Shown here: in pieces, positions 55,026 to 63,700 of the stretch
Numbering within the stretch: the first letter of the stretch is position 1
Layout of the letters: every line of letters begins with the position of its first letter
From: Ctenosaura bakeri
Lineage: Eukaryota > Chordata > Lepidosauria > Squamata > Iguanidae
Assembly: GCA_948474755.1 (NCBI GenBank)
Contig: CAOLHI010001018.1
Coordinates: 496,001 to 560,000 of the forward strand
Length of the DNA: 64,000 bases
Direction: 5' to 3'
Made by a program: the position numbers and the translations under genes
The notes under the pieces: model-generated
Told to the model about the DNA's origin: nothing
Database searches by the model: none
The model's input: the letters and a program-made list of their open reading frames with translations, nothing else

Positions 55026-55810
55026 GGCCCTTTCTGCAAGAGACAGCAGAATTTGTTTCCCTCCTCTGACTGCACCACGCTGCATCTGGTGGGAGGGAGA
55101 TGCCTTTGCCGGTCTCCCATAAGAGGAGACCACACAGTTTCTGTGTGACAAGGGTCATGTAGTAGGTTGAGAGGGAGTAGAGCCAGCAGGCCTCCTTTTA
55201 AGGCCAGCAAAATCGCCCCTTCCCCAGCCTCTTTGGACTTGTGGCGACCCACTCTTCCTCCCTTTGGTTTCAGTGGTAAGCTTGCTAGTTGCTTTGGGCT
55301 GCGTAGGATTTTTTTCACTTACCTTACACTGTGCCAAGGGAAATGGATAATTGGTTTCTCGGGGCGGTGTCTTAAATAGGTCACTTAAATAGGCACATTG
55401 GCAGGAAAGGGGGGGTCTAAAGGCTTTGGTGAGTACCTATGGCACCCTATGGTGTAGGACAGGCCTCAGGAGCCCTCCCGTCTTGTCACTAGACAAGGGG
55501 GAAGACAATGATTGAGTTGCCCATGGGGCGGGCCCATGGTTGGCCCTCACTTTGGGGCTTGTGAGGCAAGGGGGGCATGACAGGGGGCTCACCTTCCAGA
55601 AGAAGGGGTTGGCTGAAGTTCTGTTTGGGACCTGGTATCTCACCCAAGGGAGGTTGGGGAAGAGGTCAGGTGGTGACCCCTTGCCTTAACAGTTCCTGTT
55701 GTGTTTACACCCCCTTCTCTCGTGTCGCAAAGTTCAAGGCCCAAGTTCAAGTTCATGTTAAATAGGCATATAATAAATTGCCCTAGTTCAACCCAAGCCT
55801 TGTGTGTGGT
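55026..55810. other. GC-rich block with a MITE-like left end
   Basis: It begins TTA-GGCCCTTTCTGCAAG, exactly as the long MITEs do, but no matching right end was found. 55400-55810 is G-rich and ends with a possible polyadenylation string (CATATAATAAATTGCCC, about 55765) and GTGTGTGGTCTCTTCA, which may be an LTR. GC bias produces several opposed open frames of 60-104 codons, none recognisable. Confidence 0.35.
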
Positions 55811-56639
55811 CTCTTCATTTCATGGGTTGGTTGGCAAATGCCTCATGGTGTTGCAAGGGCAGTGTTTAAGACTGCATTTCTGCAACATTGCATTCCATAC
55901 GCTCCTCTCTCTGAAGCAGGGGAGACAGCTTTTTCCTTCTGCATTACAGCACCCGTGACCATTCCCATGCTCTGCCTTTGTCCTGCCCCACCCCTTTGAT
56001 TGGATGCTTCAATTTTTAATTTTTTTTTAAACTTTACCAGATGACGTTTCTAGGTAGGAAACGATGCCATGTAACTTCCGGCCGCACTTGAAATGCAACG
56101 GCAGGGCAACATTTTGCAGCACATCGTCCTTGATGTGGTCTCTCTTTCTCTCTCTCACCCCTGATTAGCAAAAAGGTTCTTAGTCTGCTTTACAAGTTTG
56201 TTGTGAGGAAAAATTAACCCAAAGTTATGGAATATAAATAGAGAGCAACTGCGCAACATAGACTGGTTGCAAGTAGCCGCTCACAGAACCATACATTTTC
56301 TAGAGTAGGTATTTCAGTTTATTTTTCTTTGAGTGCATCAATAATGCATTTAAATTACTCAATAAACACAGAGATTATTGGATTATCGTGAAATCTTGCT
56401 GCTTCTTTTAAATAGAAATAATAACCTGTGAGATTATGTTTGATCCACACATTTAAGGATTACTTTCTTACGCAAGTATCAATTTATAATATTATTTTCT
56501 TCCATTTGTTTTTGTTGCCACAAAGAAATGACATACTAGTCCTGCAAAAGAAGTGGCTGGAAACATTTTGAAACATTTGTTTGAGAAACTCAAATTTGTT
56601 TGTTCACAGTTTATTTAAGGTTATAGGTATAGACATAAA
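55811..56639. other. Intergenic, nothing recognised
   Basis: A CT-rich run near 56138-56157. No elements or exons. Confidence 0.5.
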
Positions 56640-56858
56640 GGGCCAGTGGTTTGGGCATTGGACTATGATTCTGGAGACCAGAGTTTGAATCTTCACTCAG
56701 TCATGAAACCCACTGGGTGAACTTGGGCAAGTCACACTCTCTCAGCCTCAAAGGAAGGCAAGAGCAAACTCCTTCTGAACAAATCTTGCCAAGAAAACCC
56801 TATAATACAGTCACCATAAGTCAGAAACAACTTGAAGACACATAATAACAACAATAAC
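56640..56858 (+). mobile_element. tRNA-derived CORE SINE
   Basis: GGCCAGTGGTTTGGGCATTG (head shortened), GAAACCCACTGGGTGAACTT, GGGCAAGTCACACTCTCTCA core, tail CTTGAAGACACATAATAACA. Confidence 0.85.
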
Positions 56859-58790
56859 ATACTTTGATATATCTGGTTATCATTCACGTGTTCCATTGTT
56901 GAGTCCTAATGCTGATATTACAAGAAATTCCAAAGCTCAGCTCTAAATCTTTCCTATCTATTGGCAGAACATTCAATCCAGGACTGAAGAAGCAAAGTGT
57001 ATTAATTTCTCATAGTGAAAATATTTCTGAATACAGAACGATTATAGTGTTTAGACTTCTTTCCACTGTGTCCATAGTTAAACTTAGAGATGTGAACGCT
57101 CTGGGGAAAGAAATTGGAACATTTTGGGGAAAATATTTTCCTCATTTTTTCCAAAGCACCTTTTTCCTGGAAAAAAACCTGAAAAATGAATTATGGAATA
57201 TTTTATTTCAGAACGATGAATAAGATACTTAGGACAAGGTGTTCCCATATTTACCGGCTTAAAATCAACTAGCTGATGCAGAGTAAATAAATAAATAATC
57301 TCTCTTTCTCTTTCTCTTCTCTCTCTCTCTCTACTGTTGATCACTTCTGTTTTTATTGGCTTTTTTGCCCGTTCCTTAAACTTGCAAAGTTAAAGAGGGT
57401 TGTTATAGATATTCGTTACAGTTCAGAATCTTTTCCTCCACTTGTAATAAAAGCAAATAATTTTTTTAAAAAGGAAGTTAAATTTGTAATTATGTTCTTA
57501 ATAAACTGTACTTTCACTACATTAAACATGATAATTTAACAGCAAACTAAATTTATATATGATGCTTTCAAAATTCTTCCAGTAGCAAAAGGTGCTAATA
57601 CTGCATTTTTTCAATATTTCCAAAAAATTCAATTCTTTTCCCAAACACCCAATTTCCCTATGACTTCAAAGGTCCTGGAAATGTTGCATCTCTGCTTACA
57701 CCCAGTAGGATTGCCTCATTTTCTTTTGTTCAGTATCTTATGCACTATTCCATCTAAATAAATGGTTCTTTCAGAGTTGTCACTGCCATTAGGCACTGGG
57801 AACCAGCTTTCTTGCAAGCAAATTTTGGGTGTCATAAAAGGGCGGCAAAGTGTTAGTTATTTAATTTATTGTGATTGCATTTATTACAGCCAGGAAGCAG
57901 GAGATGTTCTACTGAGATTTTGTGCATTTAGTACTAAAAGAACTTCAACAGCATAAGATACTAACCAACATAACTTAGTGGGCATAGGGCAGGAGTACTT
58001 TCTTGGGCTGATCCTGGCTTATTTCTTTGAAATACATACATAGTGCTTTCCCCCAAATTTGGTTTTCGAGTGTTCCACAGAGTAAAGAGTAGCAACAGAA
58101 TATGTTCACAAATTCTTCCTATCAATGAGATGATAACTGGATTTATGCCGTTTGATAGTCCTATAATCTCTTAGTCCCAAAATGTAAAGGCTTGGTAGAG
58201 GAACATGTACTATAAGAATCAAATATGGTGAGAAGCCCTCTGAACATGTATAGAATGTGCTTAGAGGGCTATGCTACATATAATAAAATTCCTAGTGGAA
58301 GGCAGTTCCAGTTAGTAATCAATGTGAAAACAATCACTATAAAACCCATATATTGTGAAATGTGAAACCCACACAACAAAATGAAACCCACAGCTGATTA
58401 TTTGGCTGCATATATTTCCACAGACAACAGCTTTGCAGTTCACATGCTCGGCAAAAAACACAGTATATGCTGGTCCTTAATTTTTTTCTTAAATTTCTTT
58501 CCTAAAAGTTTTTCCCTTTCTATATAAAAATGTATCAGGTATGTAAAATCTGAAGCAACTAGACTGAAGCCACTAGACCTGAAGATACATGGGGAAGGTC
58601 TGGGGCTGAGTCATACATGCATTCCTGTTGGTTGACAACATCAGGTTAGGGCTGACCATGCCATGAGGTGGCTCCTTCAGGCAACAGACTTAGAATGCAT
58701 CATGAAAGCGCAGCAAATTGTTAGTCATTCAGGCCTAATCCAAGTGTTAGCCTCAAGCAGAGCAGACCTCTGTAATCAGTGCTGTGGATG
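56859..58790. other. Intergenic; CT-rich run
   Basis: CT-rich at 57299-57332. The 104-codon frame at 56909-57223 is AT-rich, opposed by another frame and unrecognised. No elements seen in the remainder. Confidence 0.45.
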
Positions 58791-58794
58791 TCTC

Positions 58795-59464
58795 ATAGAA
58801 TTATAGAATCATAGAAATGTAGAGTTGGAAGAGACCACAGGGGCCATCCAGTCCAACCCCCTGCCATGCAGGAACACCCTCAAAGCACTCCCGACAGATG
58901 ACTATCAAGCCTCTGCTTAAAAACCTCCAAGGAAGGAGACTCCACTACACTCCGAGGCAGCAGCATATTCCACTGCCGGACAGCCCTGACTGTCAGGAAG
59001 TTCTTCCTGAGGTTCAGGTGGAATCTCCTTTCCTGCAGCTTGAATCCATTGCTCCTTGTCCTGGTCTCTGGAGCAGCTGAAAACAAGCCCTCTCCTTCCT
59101 CTACGTGGCATCCTTTCAAATATTTAAACATGGCTATCATGTCCCCTCTTAACCTTCTCTTCTGCAGACTAAACATACCCAGTTTTCTAAGTCTATCCCT
59201 ATAGGGCATGGTTTCCAGGCCTCTCACCATTTTGGTCGCCCTCCTCTGGACTTGCTCCAGCTTGTCAATATCCCTCTTGAATTGGGGTGCCCAGAACTGG
59301 ACACAGTATTCAAGATGGGGTCTAACCAAAGCAGAGTAGAGTGGTACCAGTACCTCCCTCGATCTAGACACCATACTCCTATTGATGCAGCCAAGAATTG
59401 CATTGGCTTTCTTGGCTGCCGCATCACACTGCTGACTCATATTCAGCTTCAGCAATTGATTCAA
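58795..59464 (-). mobile_element. CR1 LINE, C-terminal ORF2 and 3' UTR
   Basis: On the minus strand 59464-58880 stays open for 194 codons. It contains [56 protein letters not shown] and [19 protein letters not shown], the CR1 reverse-transcriptase thumb and C-terminal region. The 3' UTR is short and ends with ATTCTATAATTCTATGAG-like repeats at about 58795. The catalytic palm (YADD) lies further 5' and is absent, so the copy is 5'-truncated and cannot move itself. The lack of stops suggests a relatively recent insertion. Confidence 0.93.
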
Positions 59465-59640
59465 TGAGCCAACTCTAGTTGGGCCTAGCCATTGGATTTA
59501 GGCCTAAGTGAATTATGACTGGATTTTTACTGCTGGGAACGGTGAGAAACATTTGTGAGATTGATTTTCTGCTTAATGCATCAATATTACTTGTTGAAAC
59601 CTTGGGTATTATGTTATGAAGTTGGGAGTTCAGGATACCC
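59465..59640. other. Intergenic spacer
   Basis: No features recognised between the CR1 fragment and the MITE remnant. Confidence 0.5.
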
Positions 59641-59660
59641 TTTGCTTCTCCACTCTACCT

Positions 59661-59931
59661 GCGGAATAATAGCACTATAACTGAGCCCTGGTGGCGCAGT
59701 GGTTAAATGCCAGTACTGCAAGCCACAAGGTTGTGAGTTCGATCCTGCCAGGCTCCAAGGTTGACTCAGCCTTCCATCCTTCCGTAGGTCGGGAGCATGT
59801 TGGGGGCATGTATAGAAAAATGTATTGAAATACATGCTATTTGCAAGTTGTTCGCCGCCTCGATCCATATGGAGAGGTGGGATACAAATAAATAAATAAA
59901 TAAAATATAACAGGCTAGTGTGGAAATGGAC
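59661..59931. mobile_element. GGCC-end MITE right-arm remnant split by a Sauria SINE
   Basis: GCGGAATAATAGCACTATAAC at 59661-59681 and ATAACAGGCTAGTGTGGAAATGGAC at 59907-59931 together spell the right arm of the short MITE family. The left arm is missing. Confidence 0.7.
59683..59906 (+). mobile_element. Sauria-type tRNA-derived SINE in a MITE, TSD about TATAAC
   Basis: GAGCCCTGGTGGCGCAGTGG head, B box GAGTTCGATCC, GGTTGACTCAGCCTTCCATC, TTGGGGGCATGTATAG and tail GATACAAATAAATAAATAAA. TATAAC lies on both sides (left about 59676-59681). A short deletion removes the GTAAAACGAGTACCCAG segment present in the copy at 9331. Confidence 0.88.
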
Positions 59932-59934
59932 ATA

Positions 59935-60277
59935 CAGTGCATTCCATGAACAATTGTTACACCAGCTGAAGTGTACAGAAAAAATCCCTTGCGGAAGTAA
60001 CTGCTCCCCACTTGCGCGGCTTTTAAGGGCACCCCTATCAAACAGCTTTTATATGAACTTTCAAAGCATAAGCAAAGGGATCATCCATTGTGTTCCTTAT
60101 TTGCATCTCTGATGCTCTTTCAGTTTCTGAGATATTTGCAGTCTCTGAATGGTGATTTTAAATAGGCGTTTTTTAAAAAAAAGTATTGTAGCCTCCCTGG
60201 TCTCCCCTGAGGTGGGGCGGGATACAAATGAAATTGCCATTCCTGAGCGCTGGGAACCACCAGACCTCCCAGTCCTG
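59935..60277. other. Intergenic, a LINE-like tail
   Basis: About 60190-60230 (CCCTGAGGTGGGGCGGGATACAAATG in pieces) looks like a LINE/SINE 3' tail. Nothing else. Confidence 0.4.
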
Positions 60278-60592
60278 GGCCATTCCCGCACTAGACTGTC
60301 CTAGCGCTATTATTCCCCTTTCAACCTCCGACGGAATCCTGGGCCTTGCAGTTTAGAGGAAGGCCATTTCCGCACTAGCCAGTTATAGCGCGATGATTCC
60401 GCTTTCAACCTCCTCTGGAATCCTGGGGTTTGCAGTTTCGGGAGGGGCCGGTCGGCCCCTCCCGAAACTGCAAACCCCAGGATTCCAGAGGAGGTTGCAA
60501 GCGGAATCATCGCGCTATAACAGCCTAGTGCGGAAATGGCCAAAGTGTAAGAACAGCATTGAACAGGCTAGTGCGGAAGCGGCCCCAGGAGC
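60278..60592. mobile_element. GGCC-end MITE, outer copy, split by a second copy
   Basis: Left part GGCCATTCCCGCACTAGACTG to about 60358 (CAGTTTAGAGG). Right end GAACAGGCTAGTGCGGAAGCGGCC at about 60569-60592. Most of its right arm is missing. Flanks CTG and CCA do not match. Confidence 0.6.
60362..60541. mobile_element. Nearly perfect 180-bp hairpin MITE, nested
   Basis: Arms of 88 nt (60362-60449 and 60454-60541) pair with only three mismatches, around a 4-nt loop GGTC. The ends are GGCCATTTCCGCACTAG and its complement. Flanks GAA and AAA differ at one base. It is the best-preserved copy in the window, lying about 570 bp upstream of the VAV3 start codon at the edge of the CpG island. Confidence 0.85.
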
Positions 60593-60853
60593 GTGACCGT
60601 GTGACCTTTTCTTTCCTTCCCCAGACGCGTGAGCGGGACTTCCCCGGGAGCCTCCCTCCGTGGTCCGTCCCTTGAAGGGCTCCGCGGCGTCTCCGAGGTG
60701 CTTCGCCTCAGAGCTCTGTCCGGGGGCGGGCGGGCAGGCGCGCAGGCGAGAAAGCCCGCCGCCTCCCTTCCAGTGGAGGGAAGGGCGCGGGGGAGCGCGC
60801 GCGCGCCGCCCTCCTCTCCGCGCGCCCGTGCCGGGAGGGGGCGGGAAGGGAAA

Positions 60854-60873
60854 GCGCGCGCGCGCGCGCGCGC
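60854..60873. repeat. (GC)10 alternating run in VAV3 promoter
   Basis: Pure alternating GC within the CpG island, a sequence type able to adopt left-handed DNA. Confidence 0.9.
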
Positions 60874-60994
60874 AGGCTCTCCGGCTGCTTTTGAAGCGGC
60901 CGCTCTCCGCCGGGTGCGAGAGAAAGAGAGAGGCAGGGGCAGAGCGCAGCTTCTGCGGCGAGAGGGAGGAAGAAGCGCGAGCGAAGGACAGGAA

Positions 60995-61013
60995 GGCGGC
61001 GGCGGCGGCGGCG
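60995..61013 (+). repeat. VAV3: (GGC)6 run in probable VAV3 5' UTR
   Basis: Six GGC units about 100 bp upstream of the ATG. Short and in a normal range. Confidence 0.9.
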
Positions 61014-61113
61014 GGGCGCGCAGCTCCGCGGGGCCTCGCACCGCCTCCGGGAGTTGTGGGCTCCGGGCACGGCAGCGGCTCTCGCCCGGCGGCCGGGCTG
61101 GCAGGGGGCGCGC

Positions 61114-61317
61114 ATGGAGCCCTGGAAGCAATGCGCCCACTGGCTCATCCAGTGCCGGGTGCTGCCGGTCAACCACCGGGTGACCTGGGAGACGGCGCAG
61201 GTGTTCGACCTGGCCCAGACCCTCCGCGATGGAGTGCTGCTCTGCCAGCTCCTCAACAACCTGCGCGCGCGCTCCATCAACCTCAAGGAGATCAACCTGA
61301 GACCTCAGATGTCCCAG
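61114..61317 (+). CDS. VAV3: VAV3 exon 1, first coding exon (start of calponin-homology domain)
   Basis: The 68 codons run from the ATG at 61114 to a CAG codon, followed directly by a GT donor at 61318-61319, so the exon ends in phase 0. The product begins [18 protein letters not shown] and ends INLRPQMSQ. This is the N-terminal part of the calponin-homology domain of VAV-family guanine exchange factors, and the first exon is known to end after the same MSQ. Residues such as MEPWKQCA and [16 protein letters not shown] fit VAV3 better than VAV1 or VAV2, judged from memory of the human proteins. VAV3 is a cytoplasmic, tyrosine-phosphorylated activator of Rho/Rac GTPases downstream of immune and growth-factor receptors, and the CH domain is autoinhibitory. 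No ATG occurs between about 60600 and 61113. The start has C at -3 and G at +4. A second GT lies 5 nt further on but would shift the frame. The remaining exons are outside the window. Confidence 0.95.
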
Positions 61318-61822
61318 GTACGGTGAGGCGGGGGGGGCCCTTCGTCACCCTCCCGCTCCGCCTCCTCCCGCGTTATTAGTCGCCTCGTTAATGCCTTTGT
61401 TCCAATGCAGGGTGTCCCTTTGGCTGGGTCTTTTGCTTTCCCGGGCTTGTCCGGCAGCCTGCGTTCGGGCGATGTTTGCAAGTGGACCAAGAGTTGCGGG
61501 ATGCTCTTGGAGGGCTGTGAATGTGTGCAGGGAGGGAGGGGTTTGCATTCAACTGGGTGCGGATAAAAGAAACAAAGGTGGAGGTCCCTGGGGAGGTCCA
61601 GGAAAGAAATTTTTCTTTGGGAAAGAAAAATATCAGTTAAGAGTCCAGTGATCTGGAAAAAAAAAAGGCTTCTTTTTATATCAGAAATAACAACAGATAT
61701 TTTACTTTTTCTTTTTCCTTGCTTCAATGCTTCCAGTGTTATTTTTTATTTATTTATTTTTTTGGTGATGCTTGGTACTTGTATGTAAGTTCTGTAGAGC
61801 ATGGAAGGAACAGATACAAGGC

Positions 61823-61955
61823 TATAGAATCATAGAATCATAGAAATGTAGAGTTGGAAGAGACCCCAGGGGCCATCCAGTCCAAACACCCTCAAATCAA
61901 TCCCGACAGATGGCCATCCAGCCTCTGCTTAAACACCTCCAAGGAAGGAGACTCT
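61823..61955 (-). mobile_element. CR1 LINE 3' end fragment in VAV3 intron 1
   Basis: ATAGAATCATAGAATCATAG (antisense tail), GAGTTGGAAGAGACCCCAGG, GGCCATCCAGTCCAAACACC and GCCTCTGCTTAAACACCTCC match the start of the copy at 58795 closely. Confidence 0.9.
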
Positions 61956-62022
61956 ATATTGAAGCTTTACAATTTATTATGTTCTTTTGTGTCTCTCTGT
62001 GTATATGTGTATGTCTCTGTGT

Positions 62023-62041
62023 TTGTCTCTGTGTGTGTATG

Positions 62042-62074
<33 letters not shown>

Positions 62075-62100
62075 TCACGCACACACACACACTCACACAT
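62023..62100. repeat. (GT)/(TA)/(CA) compound microsatellite
   Basis: GTGTGT then (TA)7 then CACACA runs with CTCACG interruptions. Overlapping open frames here (61854-62238) are artefacts. Confidence 0.93.
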
Positions 62101-62944
62101 CTATACATGCACTATTACTTTACAAGCCAAAGGATGTGGGTTATTTCTTGGACTTTTGAAAACCTTGTTTTCCTAAGTCTTCCTGAATTAGTTTCGTCCA
62201 GTTTACAAATAAAGAAGAAAGAGAAAAAAACAGAATGAAAGAGGAACTGTGTTGTTTAAAATGAAGGATATAGGAAGTTGACTGCCTCCATTACTGTTAT
62301 CTGTAATTACAATAGACAGAGGGAAGTATAAAAAGAGCCCTGGAGCCCAAAGAAATGAAGAAAAAAAAAAACCCTTCTGCTCTTGCTGCCCAGTGAAGGT
62401 TTTATTGGTGGGTTTAAATGTCTGTCTGCTCCTCTCTTGGTATAAAATACATAGGGAAATTTGGAGTGATGCCAAAAGAGGTTTTGTGAAGAATCTGGGC
62501 TTCAGAGATAATTGACAGCATGAAACGCAATGGGACATCCGTGCCGTTTGGCTGGGAATTGTGCTCTGGTACCTTGAATGGAGTACTGTGTTGTAGAGGG
62601 CTTTATGAATGGTGTGTGTTGATGAGATGGAAGTGTTGAGAAACAATTGGACCTATATGAATTGATCAGTACATTCGGCCAGAATGATCACACTTCTGCT
62701 ACATTGATTTCAAACAGAGTGCTACATGTAGGCTCAGAAGGGCTTCTGTTGGGCTACATAGGGTTTCCACTGATACCTAAAGAAAGTTGCTATTGAAAGT
62801 GATTTTTTGGAGTTAATTTCCCCATATCTGGATGAGAAAGGGAAAAATAGATTTTGGTTTCATTTCCTTTATATTGAACAAAGTGTCACATGAAAAGTAG
62901 ACCTGGTACTCTTTTCTCTCTCTCCCTCTCTGTCTCTTGTTTGG

Positions 62945-63470
62945 TCTGTTTTATAGTTCGTTTTATTTGATTTATTCCTTGCCTTTATCTCCCCAAACTG
63001 GGGCTCAAAGTGGTTCAAGATTTAAAAACTGGCATTGTTGGTTATAATGTTAAAGTGTGAGCAAACAAATTGTTACAGATCTGGATGTAAAATGACAGAA
63101 GTTGAAGTGAAAGTGGTGTCAAAAGCACATTATGTGTACCAGCCCATTCCTTTCCCTTTCTTTAGTACCCATAGCTGCTAAAAGCCTGCTTTGAAGAAAA
63201 ATGGACTTTGCCTTCTGGCAGAAGGAAAACAGAGAGGGTGCCTGCCTAGCCTTCCTTGGAAAGGAGTTCCACAGATTCAGAGCAGCCAGAAAGACTCTGG
63301 TAACACCAATGGATTTGGATGGTATGCCAGCTGAGTTTGGTAATGATTAAGAGAGCAATTGTGTAGCCTCTGGAGGGTGTCTCTTGGCCTGTAGGATATG
63401 GTAGATTTCCCCCTTTGAGTGGTTGGAGAAAATGAGAGAGCTCACATATTACCTCTCAGAAATCTGATGA
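62945..63470 (-). mobile_element. L2-like LINE 3' UTR relic in VAV3 intron 1
   Basis: CTTGCCTTTATCTCCCCAAACTGGGG, then AAAGTGGTTCAAGATTTAAA, and later GAAGGAAAACAGAGAGGGTG and GGAGTTCCACAGATTC parallel the order seen at 23195-23500 (CCTGCCATTTTCCCAAAGCTGGG, GATGGAAAGACAGCAAAGCC, GAGGGAGTTGTAG). Strongly diverged. Confidence 0.5.
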
Positions 63471-63490
63471 TGATGTGCCAGTGGATGGAG

Positions 63491-63700
63491 GTCAGCCAGT
63501 GTGGTTTGAATGTTGGACTGGGACTCCAGGTGACCAGGCTTCAAATCCCTGCTCAGAAACCCATTGAGTGACTTTGTGCAAATCACCTTCTCTCAGTCTG
63601 AAAGGAAGGCGATGGCAAACCTTCCAAAGAATCAGTCTTGCCAAGGAAACCCTATGATAGGGTTGTTGTAAGTCAGTGTCATCTGGAAAGCACACAAAAG
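63491..63700 (+). mobile_element. tRNA-derived CORE SINE in VAV3 intron 1
   Basis: GTCAGCCAGTGTGGTTTGAA (head with a deletion), CAGGCTTCAAATCCCTGC as B box, AACCCATTGAGTGACTTTGT core, CCTATGATAGGGTTGTTGTA and tail CTGGAAAGCACACAAAAG. Confidence 0.83.

Larger units (their letters stand above)
60593..61113 (+). promoter_or_regulatory. VAV3: VAV3 CpG-island promoter and 5' UTR
   Basis: This is a very GC- and CpG-rich block starting just right of the last MITE end and continuing through exon 1 to about 61420. GC-box-like GGGGCGGG strings occur near 60722 and 60836. There is no TATA box, as expected of a CpG-island promoter. A (GC)10 run lies at 60854-60873 and a short GGC run at 60995-61013, the latter probably in the 5' UTR. 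The transcription start cannot be placed from sequence. Apparent long open frames on both strands here result from the GC bias. Confidence 0.8.

Noticed and set aside
61323..61326. Alternative VAV3 donor five bases downstream (CGGTGAGG)
   Set aside because: It would add five bases and break the phase-0 junction after MSQ known for the VAV family.
60568..61379. Open frames of 124-239 codons on both strands through the CpG island
   Set aside because: They exist because GC-rich DNA lacks stop codons. Only the frame with the VAV CH domain is conserved, and it starts at 61114.
61854..62238. Overlapping frames in VAV3 intron 1
   Set aside because: Made by a CR1 tail and a TA/CA microsatellite. 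No splice sites fitting VAV3.
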